Of a DNA stretch of 64,000 nucleotides, positions 8,948 through 17,484 are shown in pieces. A model generated the notes under the pieces. That model worked only from the letters and a program-made list of their open reading frames with translations, was not told the origin of the DNA and ran no database searches. Source of the DNA: CAXBGS01 sp963975425 (GTDB taxonomy: Bacteria > Planctomycetota > Planctomycetia > Pirellulales > Pirellulaceae); the NCBI GenBank assembly GCA_963975425.1, contig CAXBGS010000017.1, positions 105,475 to 169,474 of the forward strand, read 5' to 3'. The stretch's first letter is position 1. Each line of letters starts with the position of its first letter. The translations under genes were made by a program, and so were the position numbers.

Positions 8948-11900
8948 ATGGTTGTCGATCTAGAAGCAATTGCCCGCCGCGGGCGTTGCGATGTTTCCAG
9001 TCTGCGAATTGCGTTGCCACTGCTTGAGCAGGGTTACTCTCCGCCATTCCTATCGCGATACCGTCGTGACGAGTTGAGTGGCGTCGATGAAGCAAGTCTG
9101 TGGGCCTTGTCCGCCGCCGTTGCCGCAGAGAACGATCTGCAGCAGCGTCGCGATGAATTGCAGGCAGTGTGGTCGAAAACGACCCTCGCCGACCCCGCGA
9201 TCGGACAGGCGATCGAAAAATCCAATTCGATCCGCGTTTTGGAACGTCTATCGCGACGCCTAAAACAAGAGTCCGGTGATCAAGTCAGCGATGCGAATCG
9301 TTTGGCGGTCCGTGTTCTTAATCCTCAGCGGGGCGACGGGGACGACCTTGCGGCGCTGGCCGAAAAAGTCGAAGGCATCCAAGACGCATCGGCCGCAGTC
9401 GCGGGGCTGGATGAAGCGTTGGCGAACCGGTTGGCTGGCGATCCACGTTTGATCGCTTCGGCCGTGCGGTGGTTGTCCAAGCACGCAAAAATCCACATCG
9501 CCAGCATCAGCGATCCTCACATCGGTGGTGATGAATCGGCCAGCGAAGGAGATAGCTCTGAAGAAAACACCGACTCCGAAAACCAACAAGCAAGTCCGGC
9601 CCAGCGGGTAAGCACACCCGAGCAAGATGCCTCGGACAAAGCTGTCTCGGACAAAGCCGCCGATTCCCTTGCCGCTGATTCCACGGATCCCGCCAGTAAC
9701 ACGGAATCCGCCAGTCAACCGGCCGACGGTGGTTCCGAATCGCCGGCGGCCGAATCCGAAACGGCTAGCCAGTCGCCGGCCGCTGAACCGGTTGCTGGAG
9801 AAGTCACAGTTGATCCGTCGGCGGTGACCGGTAACGCCGACGAAACCGCGCAGCCCGCAACGGAGACCGACGCACCCGCGGCAACCGATGGGGCACAGGC
9901 GTCTGAGACGCGGACCGACGAACCAGCGGCGTCGGAGACGCCCGCCGGCCAGACGGGCTCAGCCGAGACGTCACAAGCGACCGAACAGAAGCCTGCCGCC
10001 GACACCGATGTATCCTTGGCGGGGGCTGAAGCGATCCAACCGCAGCCGGAGGCAGCGAAGACAGTTGCCAAGTCAGCTGGGAAGAAAGGGAAGTCGGCGA
10101 AAGCTGCCAAGACAAAGGAAGCCGCAAAGAAGAAGAAAAAGATTTCGCCGCGTCAGCGTCGTCGTCGCTGGCTGGTCAGTGTCTTGAAGCCGCTGGCTGG
10201 AAAACGATTCCCGGCAACCAAGCTCAGTTCATTCCAAGTGGTGATGTTGGGGCGAGCCCTGCGCAGCCAAGTCGCCGAGTGTGCTTTTGAGTATGACGCG
10301 ACGAAATTGGTCGACGAATTGCAGCGCACCGCGGGTAATTTCAATCGACCGGCATCGCAGAAGTTGCAAGCGATCGTGCTAGAACACGAAGCGAACATTC
10401 GTGAAGCCGCAGAATCGGCTTGGTGGAACGAGTTGCACGAACGCGCGTCGACCCGTTTGGTCGACGTGGCCGCCGATCACTTGCGTCGCTATGTGAATCG
10501 AGGATCCGTCGACGCAAAGGTGGTCATGTCCATCGATGCGGTGGGACCGCGCACGGCGGCAACCGCGATTGTTGCCGCTGACGGACGCGTGCTGCACTGC
10601 GAGGATATTCCTTGTCAACTGTCTGCCGCTCAGCGCACGCAAGCCGTCACGAAAATGGGCGAACTGATTCACGCGCACCATGTCGACTTGATTGTCATCA
10701 GCAACGGTCCGGCAAGACGTGCCAGCATGATTGCCGTCAATGAACTGATCAAACAGTCACCCGAGAAATCGATCCGCTGGACGATGACTGATCGCAGCGG
10801 CGCCGACGCGTATGCGGGCAGCAGCGTTGCCGATCAAGAGATGCGTAAGACTTCGCGACGTTTCCGTGGTGCGGCGTGGCTGGCCTTTTCCGTGCTGCAG
10901 CCTGCACAGGCATTCGCCAAGGTCGACCCGCTTAAGTTGCGACTGGCGTCGTTCCAACGCGAACTGGCCGAGCAAACGCTGTATGAAAAGCTAGAACATA
11001 TCCTGGTCAGCGGCGCATCGCGCGGCGGTGTCGATGCCAACCATGCTCCGCAATCATGGCTGCAACGACTGCCCGGCATGACGGTCGAGATCGCTGCGGC
11101 GCTTGATCAGCGACGTCGTGAATCGCGTCTGATGTCGCGTGATGACGTCTTGGGAATTGACGCCTGGCCCGACGTCGTCCACAGCCGACAAGCGATCCCC
11201 TTTCTGCGCGTCTTTGGCGGTGAAGAGTCGTTAGACGGAACTCTGATTCATCCGGACGATTATGCGTTGGCCAAGAAACTTGCCACGGCGCTAGAGATCG
11301 AGTTGCCACCGGCATCGCCACCGGGCTACGTCGCCCAAGAGTTGACTCAGCCGGAATCCGGTTCGGTTGCCGTCAAGGGTTTGGCCGAAGCGACGCCCGA
11401 ACCCGAGCAGCCCAAGGTGGAAGACTTTACCGAGTCGCAATCCTCAGGCGATTCATTCGCAACCGATCTGACCGAATCATCAGCAGGCGAAACCGCAGGT
11501 GATCAGCCAGAGGCGCCGACCAGTGAAGTAGCTGGCAGTGAAGCCGCTGGCAGTGAGTCGCCCGAATCCGTGACCGTGCCGTCCGATTCAGGCACAACGG
11601 ACGATAGCACAGCGGACGATAGCCCTGGGGGCGCCAACACAGCGGACTCCGATTCTGCAGAATCCGGTTCGTCGACAGCCTCGGCGACGGATGCCGACGG
11701 GCCAGCCGAGACCTCTGAACCAACCGCGGCCGATGAGACCTCGACGCCGGCGGATGAAAATCCAGAGGCTGCTGCGGCGACGGAACCTTCACCGGCCGAA
11801 GAATTGCCTTCGGTCAAGCGACCAAAACCTGATCAAGCCAAGATCGACAAGTGCATCAAGGAATGGCAAGTCGGCAAGTCAAGAGTCAACCAGTTAGTGA

Positions 11901-12910
11901 CTTGGTTGTGCGACCCATTTGGCGACAGCGACGTTTCGGGCAGCCCGCACGCGGTGATGTCGACGATGCCTTCACTCAAGGGGCTCAAAACGGGCGATGA
12001 AGTGATCGGTGTGGTTGTTGGCGTGATGCCCTTTGGCGTGTTCGTCGAACTCGCCCCCGATTGCAGCGGTCTCATTCATGTCAGCAAGGTCTCGGAATCG
12101 TTTGTTGAGGACTTGCATGAAGCGATCCAGGTCGGCGACGTCGTCACATGCTGGGTCACGGGAGTCGATGAAAAGCGCCGCCGAGTCGCCTTGAGTGCGA
12201 TTTCGCCGGAACGCGAAGCGGCCTTGAACCAAGCACGCAGTGAACGATCGCGTGGTGGCCCACGCGGGCGTGGCGGCCAGGGCGGCCGCGGCGGCGATCA
12301 AACACATGCGGCTGGTCGCGGAAGACCGGCAAGTGCCGCCTCGAGCGGACAAGCGGGCGGCGGGAAAGCCGGCGCGCAGTCGGGCGGTCGTGGCGGACCG
12401 CCATCAAGAGGCGGCGGCAAAGGCGGACAGTCGCGTGGTGGTCGTGATTCCCGAGGCGGACGCGATTCGCGTGGTGGTCGCGGCCGAGACACGCGCGGTA
12501 AACGCAAACCGGAGTCCTATCGCGTCGTCGGCAAGGCGGAAGAGAAACCGATCTCCGAAGCGATGCAGGCCGGCGCCGAACCACTGCGGTCCTTTGGCGA
12601 TCTGTTGCAGTTCTTCGACAAAGATAAACAGTCTGGCAAACCCGAGCCCCCTCAAGCGAAGCCGCAAAAGAAGCCTGCCGCGTCGCAGGATCAGCAATCT
12701 GCCGCTGCCCAAGAGCCGGCGGCTGATAACATGGCGGCCGAAGCGTCGGAACCGGCGGCGGAAACGCCGACAGCGACCGACAGTGTCGTGCCTGCGGCAG
12801 AAACCGATTCGGCAGCGGTTACACCCGCACCGGAAAAAATTCCCACAAGCGATGACTCCTCCAACCCGAGTGTGTCAGCATCTGGCGACGAGGATCCACC
12901 GACCTCATGA
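8948..12910 (+). CDS. Tex-like S1 RNA-binding protein with long low-complexity inserts and RGG tail
   Basis: 1320 residues; typical Tex proteins have about 770. The N-terminus (LLEQGYSPPFLSRYRRDELS) is the Tex N-terminal motif. A YqgF-like fold starts near residue 525 (SIDAVGPRTAATAIV), followed by helix-hairpin-helix-like segments (LQRLPGMTVEIAAAL). The S1 domain lies at about 1011-1086 (GVVVGVMPFGVFVELAPDCS). Unusual parts are an acidic Ala/Ser/Thr/Glu/Pro linker (about 180-400), a second acidic linker (about 795-950), an Arg-Gly-Gly-rich region (about 1100-1195) and another acidic tail. Tex proteins bind RNA and associate with transcription; the extra segments suggest RNA or condensate interactions. 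The stop overlaps the next gene's ATG (ATGA). Confidence 0.88.
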   Translation: MVVDLEAIARRGRCDVSSLRIALPLLEQGYSPPFLSRYRRDELSGVDEASLWALSAAVAAENDLQQRRDELQAVWSKTTLADPAIGQAIEKSNSIRVLERLSRRLKQESGDQVSDANRLAVRVLNPQRGDGDDLAALAEKVEGIQDASAAVAGLDEALANRLAGDPRLIASAVRWLSKHAKIHIASISDPHIGGDESASEGDSSEENTDSENQQASPAQRVSTPEQDASDKAVSDKAADSLAADSTDPASNTESASQPADGGSESPAAESETASQSPAAEPVAGEVTVDPSAVTGNADETAQPATETDAPAATDGAQASETRTDEPAASETPAGQTGSAETSQATEQKPAADTDVSLAGAEAIQPQPEAAKTVAKSAGKKGKSAKAAKTKEAAKKKKKISPRQRRRRWLVSVLKPLAGKRFPATKLSSFQVVMLGRALRSQVAECAFEYDATKLVDELQRTAGNFNRPASQKLQAIVLEHEANIREAAESAWWNELHERASTRLVDVAADHLRRYVNRGSVDAKVVMSIDAVGPRTAATAIVAADGRVLHCEDIPCQLSAAQRTQAVTKMGELIHAHHVDLIVISNGPARRASMIAVNELIKQSPEKSIRWTMTDRSGADAYAGSSVADQEMRKTSRRFRGAAWLAFSVLQPAQAFAKVDPLKLRLASFQRELAEQTLYEKLEHILVSGASRGGVDANHAPQSWLQRLPGMTVEIAAALDQRRRESRLMSRDDVLGIDAWPDVVHSRQAIPFLRVFGGEESLDGTLIHPDDYALAKKLATALEIELPPASPPGYVAQELTQPESGSVAVKGLAEATPEPEQPKVEDFTESQSSGDSFATDLTESSAGETAGDQPEAPTSEVAGSEAAGSESPESVTVPSDSGTTDDSTADDSPGGANTADSDSAESGSSTASATDADGPAETSEPTAADETSTPADENPEAAAATEPSPAEELPSVKRPKPDQAKIDKCIKEWQVGKSRVNQLVTWLCDPFGDSDVSGSPHAVMSTMPSLKGLKTGDEVIGVVVGVMPFGVFVELAPDCSGLIHVSKVSESFVEDLHEAIQVGDVVTCWVTGVDEKRRRVALSAISPEREAALNQARSERSRGGPRGRGGQGGRGGDQTHAAGRGRPASAASSGQAGGGKAGAQSGGRGGPPSRGGGKGGQSRGGRDSRGGRDSRGGRGRDTRGKRKPESYRVVGKAEEKPISEAMQAGAEPLRSFGDLLQFFDKDKQSGKPEPPQAKPQKKPAASQDQQSAAAQEPAADNMAAEASEPAAETPTATDSVVPAAETDSAAVTPAPEKIPTSDDSSNPSVSASGDEDPPTS
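9632..9661 (+). repeat. 15-bp tandem repeat, 2 units, in tex-like gene
   Basis: TCGGACAAAGCTGTC (9632-9646) is followed by TCGGACAAAGCCGCC (9647-9661), coding SDKAV/SDKAA in the first acidic linker. Confidence 0.75.
11521..11565 (+). repeat. 15-bp tandem repeat, about 2.7 units, in tex-like gene
   Basis: Units CAGTGAAGTAGCTGG, CAGTGAAGCCGCTGG and a diverged third copy encode a GSEVA/GSEAA/GSESP series in the second acidic linker. A further 15-bp pair starting CGGACGATAGC lies at 11598-11627. Confidence 0.75.
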
Positions 12911-13404
12911 GTAGTGATGAATTTGAATCGCGGCTTGAGTCGGCGATCGCCCGTGGAAAACAGCGTGCCGAAGCGAAAGCCGACGAGCAGCGTAAGCAGG
13001 AAATGACTGCGGAGGAACTCAAACGCCTTCACACGTCATACCGGTTGACGCTTTCGGAGAGAATCGAAAAAGCCATTCACCGCGTCGCTGATCACTTTCC
13101 CGGATTCAAACAAGAATCGCTGTTCGGCGAAGTCGGCTGGGGCGAAGCGTGTTTCCGGGACGACCTGCGCATCGACGCCGGCAAGCGTTCTAACCAATAC
13201 AGTCGACTGGAAATGACGATTCGTCCGGCCAGCGATCTTGGAGTGCTGGACCTGAAAGGGAAAGGCACCGTGATGAATCGCGAACTCTTCAATCGCAGCC
13301 ATTTTGTGCCGGTCGCTGATGTCGATCTGGAAGAATTCGAGCAACTGATCGATGCTTGGGCCATCGAGTTTGCCGAACAGTACGCGGCGCAAAGCCGGGC
13401 TTGA
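12907..13404 (+). CDS. Small protein translationally coupled to tex-like gene, unknown function
   Basis: 165 residues. The ATG overlaps the tex stop (ATGA), which implies coupling. The N-terminal 45 residues are highly charged and probably helical (SAIARGKQRAEAKADEQRKQ). The rest looks globular, with SLFGEVGWGEACFRDDLRI and an acidic helix near the C-terminus (DLEEFEQLIDAWAIEF). No known domain is recognised. No signal peptide or membrane segment, so cytoplasmic. A role near Tex/RNA biology is inferred from coupling only. Confidence 0.8.
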   Translation: MSSDEFESRLESAIARGKQRAEAKADEQRKQEMTAEELKRLHTSYRLTLSERIEKAIHRVADHFPGFKQESLFGEVGWGEACFRDDLRIDAGKRSNQYSRLEMTIRPASDLGVLDLKGKGTVMNRELFNRSHFVPVADVDLEEFEQLIDAWAIEFAEQYAAQSRA

Positions 13405-13442
13405 TCGAACCGTTGGAGTTCAGGCGTTCGCCGTCAATCGCA

Positions 13443-14759
13443 ATGAAGCCTCCTTCGGTACATCTGGTCGGCACCGGAGTGGTTGGCCGGGCGATCATCA
13501 AGGCGCACATAGATGCTGGAATCGGCGTCACCGTTTCCGATCAAGATGCTGCGTCGCTGACTGCCGCCGTCGACGCCTTAAAATTGTCGCCCAGCCATTG
13601 GGATCGGTCCGAAATCGTGGCGCCGCAAGGTTGGCTGCCCTCCGTATCGATTCGGCACCTGGGCAGACACGCTGGCGGAGATCCCGGTGCGGGCAATTCG
13701 GATGCGGGCAATTCGGGTGCGGGTACCAGTGATGCGCACGCGGGTGATGCGGGCCGGACGGATGCGGGCGAATGCGATGCACCGCTGCTGGTGATCGAAT
13801 CGATCTCTGAGCAACTGGACGCCAAGCGATCGTTTTTCTTGCTCGCCGAAAAATATTTTGGCGACATGGCGGTCTTGTGCAGCAACACGTCGACGCTGTG
13901 CATTGCCGCGATCGCGGAACCGATGAATAACCGCAACCGATTGTGCGGCATGCATTTTTTCATGCCGGTCGATCAACGTCCTGCGGTGGAATTGGTGCGG
14001 TCTGAGTTAACGTCCGAAGCGACAATGCATCATGCGACGAGACATGTTGGCCGTTTGGGCAAGCAGCCTTTGGTCGTGAGAGATTTCCCTGGGTTCATCG
14101 TCAACCGTTTGTTGTCACCCTATTTGAATGAAGCGATGCTGTTGCTGGGCCGAGGCGTGTCGGCAGAACGTATCGAGCATGCGTCGCAGCGATACGGGAT
14201 GCCACTATCACCTCTTGAGCTAATCGATTGGATCGGTGCGAGAACGATGTTCCAGGCCGGCCGAGTTTTCTGGCAAGCGTTCCCCAATCGCATCAGTCCA
14301 TCGCCGATCCTGCCGGGCCTAATCAAGGCTAAACGCTTTGGGCGAGCCACCGGCAATGGTTTTTATGACTATACCGATGAGGTTCGATCGCCGGGCCTGT
14401 CACCCGATGCCCAACGACTGGTCGAAAACTACTCTCGACCGTCGGCGCCGTTATCCGATGACGACGTCTTACAGATCCTGGCGATCCCGATGTGGATCGA
14501 AGCCGCGATCGCGATGCGACAGGGCGTTGCGGATTCTTTTGACGCGTTCGAACTTGCGATGCACGGTGGTCTTGGCTTTGACGCAACACGCTCTTGGTTC
14601 GATTTCTTCGATTCTTTGGACCGTACCGCGATGGCGGACGCCATTACTCGGTGGTCATCGGTCACCGCCAGTATGAACGCACCCGCCGAATTATTGCAGC
14701 ATCTAAAGCGGCTCAGTCCGATCGGAGCGTTAAGAGCGTACGCAAACGTATCAGGATGA
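13443..14759 (+). CDS. 3-hydroxyacyl-CoA dehydrogenase family protein with repeat insertion
   Basis: 438 residues from the ATG at 13443. An upstream ATG at 13356 would overlap the previous gene by 49 bp and add a non-conserved leader. The Rossmann motif GTGVVG is at 10-15. The catalytic-type His lies in MHFFMP (His171), followed by VEL and DFPGFIVNRLLSPYLNEA, the hallmark of the second domain; GNGFYDY closes it. The expected reaction is NAD-dependent oxidation of 3-hydroxyacyl-CoA or a related hydroxyacid. Residues 82-111 are a Gly/Ala/Asp insert encoded by six 15-bp tandem repeats between two Rossmann strands, where a compact loop is normal. Family clear, substrate not known. Confidence 0.88.
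   Translation: MKPPSVHLVGTGVVGRAIIKAHIDAGIGVTVSDQDAASLTAAVDALKLSPSHWDRSEIVAPQGWLPSVSIRHLGRHAGGDPGAGNSDAGNSGAGTSDAHAGDAGRTDAGECDAPLLVIESISEQLDAKRSFFLLAEKYFGDMAVLCSNTSTLCIAAIAEPMNNRNRLCGMHFFMPVDQRPAVELVRSELTSEATMHHATRHVGRLGKQPLVVRDFPGFIVNRLLSPYLNEAMLLLGRGVSAERIEHASQRYGMPLSPLELIDWIGARTMFQAGRVFWQAFPNRISPSPILPGLIKAKRFGRATGNGFYDYTDEVRSPGLSPDAQRLVENYSRPSAPLSDDDVLQILAIPMWIEAAIAMRQGVADSFDAFELAMHGGLGFDATRSWFDFFDSLDRTAMADAITRWSSVTASMNAPAELLQHLKRLSPIGALRAYANVSG
13686..13775 (+). repeat. 15-bp tandem repeat, six units, inside hydroxyacyl-CoA dehydrogenase gene
   Basis: Six head-to-tail 15-bp units start GGTGCGGGCAATTCG, GATGCGGGCAATTCG and GGTGCGGGTACCAGT; later copies are more diverged. The frame is kept, giving five-residue Gly/Asp-Ala-Gly repeats. 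A partial seventh unit (GATGCA) follows. Confidence 0.9.
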
Positions 14760-16040
14760 TGATTGGTCACTTGCCGGTGCGTCGGCCGAATGTGCCGCAC
14801 TGGATTTGTCCCAGAACGTCACAAAGAACAGTACGGCGACGCCCAGTGCGATCCATGCCGGCAGCAACCAGAATTGCCGACCATCAGCCAGCCAGCCTTC
14901 GGTCGTTGACGGATCCAGACCGATGCGGTCGCCCCAGAAACCGAACACATAATTACCGACCAGCATGCCGGCACCATACGTCAGCAGGCCAACGAGCGCC
15001 TGTGCACTGGTGCGTGTCTCCGGCGGAGCGACGCGGTCGGTGTACAGCTGACCGGTGACGAAAAAGAAGTCATAGCAGATTCCGTGCAGCACGATCCCCA
15101 GCACCAGCATCGCAGAACTTGACGGGAAGAGTCCGAACAGAAAGTAGCGTGCTGCCCATGCCAACATGCCGACCAGCAACATCTTTTTGACGCCAAGTTT
15201 CGACAAGAAGAACGGGACGAGCGCCATGAACAGGATTTCGCTGACCTGACCCAAGGCCATCACGCCTGCGGTTCGTTCGCCGAACGCCATCTCGCGGACG
15301 AATTCTCCCGTCCGGGCGTAGTAAAAAGCCAGGGGGATACAAATCAGGAACGAACAGACCGCAAACACCAAGTATGAAGGATTCTTTAGCAAGTTGAGGG
15401 CGTCGAATCCGAGCACCTTCACGATGCTGACCGGCTTGCCTTTTCCCTCTGGCGGTGACGCCGGCAACGTAAAGCTGTACACGCCGTAAATAACGCTGAC
15501 AATCGCGGCGATTTTGAACTGAACGTTCTTACTTGCTCCGTCTTCGATGCCTGGCAGGATATTGATCGAGAATAATCCGAATACGGATTCGGATATCACG
15601 ATCCCAGAGACGATCCACCCGATGGTTCCCCACAATCGAATTTTCGGAAAGTCACGCTCGATGTTCGCGACGTTTTGAAACGTGATCGTGTTGACCAGTG
15701 CGAGCGTCGGCATGTAACAGATAAAGAACGTAAGCAATGCCCAGAACAACATGCTGGAATCGGTAATCGTGCTGACCCACCACAAGACCGCGCCCCCGAT
15801 CAAATGCAAGATTCCGTTCAGTCGCTCTTTGTTCATGACGCGGTCGCCGAGGTAGCCGACGATCAGTGGGGCGAAGAGTGCCGCCCAGGTTTGCGTCGCA
15901 TAGCTGCTGCCGATGATCGAGTTGATACCTGCTTCACCTTGGAACAACTGCGACAAGTACGTTCCCATCGTCACGAAAAAGACTCCCCAGATAAAAAACT
16001 GGAGAAACATCATGATGTTCAGGCGGATCGTGGTGGGCAT
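14751..16040 (-). CDS. Nucleoside:H+ symporter-type MFS transporter
   Basis: 429 residues from the ATG at 16040; the frame continues upstream but without membrane-protein character. About 12 hydrophobic segments. The start MPTTIRLNIMMFLQFFIWG and the segment GTYLSQLF, and LGDRVMNKERLNGILHLIGG between helices, are typical of the NupG/XapB-like nucleoside permease branch of the major facilitator superfamily. Expected role: proton-coupled uptake of nucleosides or similar compounds across the inner membrane. The 3' end overlaps the convergent dehydrogenase gene by 9 bp. It is last in a minus-strand gene cluster, 122 bp after the methyltransferase gene. Confidence 0.85.
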   Translation of the reverse strand: MPTTIRLNIMMFLQFFIWGVFFVTMGTYLSQLFQGEAGINSIIGSSYATQTWAALFAPLIVGYLGDRVMNKERLNGILHLIGGAVLWWVSTITDSSMLFWALLTFFICYMPTLALVNTITFQNVANIERDFPKIRLWGTIGWIVSGIVISESVFGLFSINILPGIEDGASKNVQFKIAAIVSVIYGVYSFTLPASPPEGKGKPVSIVKVLGFDALNLLKNPSYLVFAVCSFLICIPLAFYYARTGEFVREMAFGERTAGVMALGQVSEILFMALVPFFLSKLGVKKMLLVGMLAWAARYFLFGLFPSSSAMLVLGIVLHGICYDFFFVTGQLYTDRVAPPETRTSAQALVGLLTYGAGMLVGNYVFGFWGDRIGLDPSTTEGWLADGRQFWLLPAWIALGVAVLFFVTFWDKSSAAHSADAPASDQSSS

Positions 16041-16162
16041 CGCAAATTTCCGGCAGTAAAGAATGGTCGCTCGTCTCGGTGCGATCAAAGCACATAGCAC
16101 GCAGCGAGCTGTCGCTAGCGCGTCGCGATCCAGGTTGACCGCGACACATACTGACGAAAATT

Positions 16163-16981
16163 CTACTCCAAATCTTCCAGCACCTGTTGCGTCGGTACCG
16201 GCTCGATCGCATCGGTCGGGCTGTCGTCTCGGGCAAAGAACATCAGATGCTGCCAAGGCAATTGGTTGTATTCGCGAACCAGTTTGAATCCGTTCTTCTG
16301 GTACTCTTTCATGATCTGATTCTTAGACATCTTGTGCAGTGGTTTAATCGGCACCTCAGGATCTTCTTCGCGGTACTCCAGCAGTGCGACGACCCCGTTT
16401 TCGGTCAGCGATCGCCGGATTGCCCACAGCATTGATTCGGGGTGAGAAAACTCGTGATAGACGTCGACCATCAGCAATAGGTCGATTTGGTTTTCGGGTA
16501 ACCGAGGGTCATCGATATCGCCACGCACCAATTCGATGTTTTTGATCTTTTCTTTGTCGGCGCGCACTTGCAGTTTTCGCAGCATTTCAGGCTGGATGTC
16601 GACGGCATACACTTTGCCCTCTTTGCCGACCTTGCGTGCCATGGGCAGCGTCCAATAGCCGTTGCCACAACCCAGATCGCAGACCGTCATCCCATCGGCC
16701 AGCTTTAGCTGCACAAATGATTCCGATGCGTTCTCTTCGTCGTCGCGTTCAGGGCGAACCAACCATGATGCTCCCAGGTGGGACATCGGTTGGGCCAGCA
16801 CGCGTCCCAGATAAGAACGGCGAGACTTCTCGACCGGTTTGGGGGGATCGGTGCGCGGCGAATCCGCGAATAGCGATGACGTCAACAGCGCGAACACCAA
16901 ATAGCCGGCAACAAGCCGCGAGAGATTGCGACATTGATCGCCGCTTGGTCGCGATTTTCGATTCCTGCCCTCACCGTGCAC
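16163..16981 (-). CDS. Exported class I SAM-dependent methyltransferase
   Basis: 272 residues from a GTG at 16981. An ATG at 17089 is possible but would overlap the upstream gene by 68 bp. A hydrophobic segment (LVAGYLVFALLTSSLFADS) looks like a signal peptide, so the enzyme is probably periplasmic or membrane-tethered. The SAM-binding motif VCDLGCGNGYWTLP is followed by YAVDIQPEML and LLLMVDVYHEF, typical of Rossmann-fold methyltransferases. Substrate unknown. An exported SAM enzyme is odd, because SAM is cytoplasmic; planctomycetes do have such proteins with signal sequences. The start is uncertain. Confidence 0.8.
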   Translation of the reverse strand: MHGEGRNRKSRPSGDQCRNLSRLVAGYLVFALLTSSLFADSPRTDPPKPVEKSRRSYLGRVLAQPMSHLGASWLVRPERDDEENASESFVQLKLADGMTVCDLGCGNGYWTLPMARKVGKEGKVYAVDIQPEMLRKLQVRADKEKIKNIELVRGDIDDPRLPENQIDLLLMVDVYHEFSHPESMLWAIRRSLTENGVVALLEYREEDPEVPIKPLHKMSKNQIMKEYQKNGFKLVREYNQLPWQHLMFFARDDSPTDAIEPVPTQQVLEDLE

Positions 16982-17021
16982 GGTTCGTGCCTGGCCGAGC
17001 CATCGACTGCCCGACAGACGG

Positions 17022-17447
17022 CTAGTCGTCGTCTCGTGCGGCGAACTCGAACTGGGGCTCGAACGCATCGTCAAAAGAATAGACGTCATCGAAATCCTCT
17101 CGGCGATCTGATTCGCTCTTGCGCATTTGTTCGATGCGAATCAGGTTATAGACCAATTCGCCAAAGTCACCGGTCGTGTGAATGCCCCAGTCGGCCAAGA
17201 CGATCTTGGCCAAGTATCCGTATTGATCGATCGCGTAACGACGGCAAGCTTCGCAAAGTTGCTGGCCGGTCACATGTTTAGGCATCGCCGACGCCGAACT
17301 CTCTGGCGTTTTCGTGTCGGGACGATCGAACAGATCCAGATGTTCTTGCGCGAACTGCAAAGCTTCGCGAATGAATTGATACGCTTCCAATTTGAATCGC
17401 GTATCTTCTTCCAGCAATTCTCGCATCGCTTGCATGGGTGTGGTCAT
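17022..17447 (-). CDS. Minf_1886 family protein
   Basis: 141 residues. The pattern RFKLEAYQFIREALQFAQEH, then HVTGQQLCEACRRYAIDQYG and DWGIHTTGDFGELVYNLI, matches the uncharacterised Minf_1886 family found in Planctomycetes and Verrucomicrobia. An acidic C-terminal tail follows. No catalytic motif is obvious; two Cys lie near the middle. The gene is 37 bp downstream of ricT and close to the methyltransferase gene, consistent with one transcript. Function unknown. Confidence 0.85.
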   Translation of the reverse strand: MTTPMQAMRELLEEDTRFKLEAYQFIREALQFAQEHLDLFDRPDTKTPESSASAMPKHVTGQQLCEACRRYAIDQYGYLAKIVLADWGIHTTGDFGELVYNLIRIEQMRKSESDRREDFDDVYSFDDAFEPQFEFAARDDD

Positions 17448-17484
17448 ATTTTATATCTACTGATTCGATGATCGATTGGTTTGG

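Noticed and set aside
12240..12914. 224-residue Arg/Ala-rich ORF in another frame of the tex-like gene
   Set aside because: Results from the repetitive RGG-coding DNA; the in-frame S1/RGG protein explains the region.
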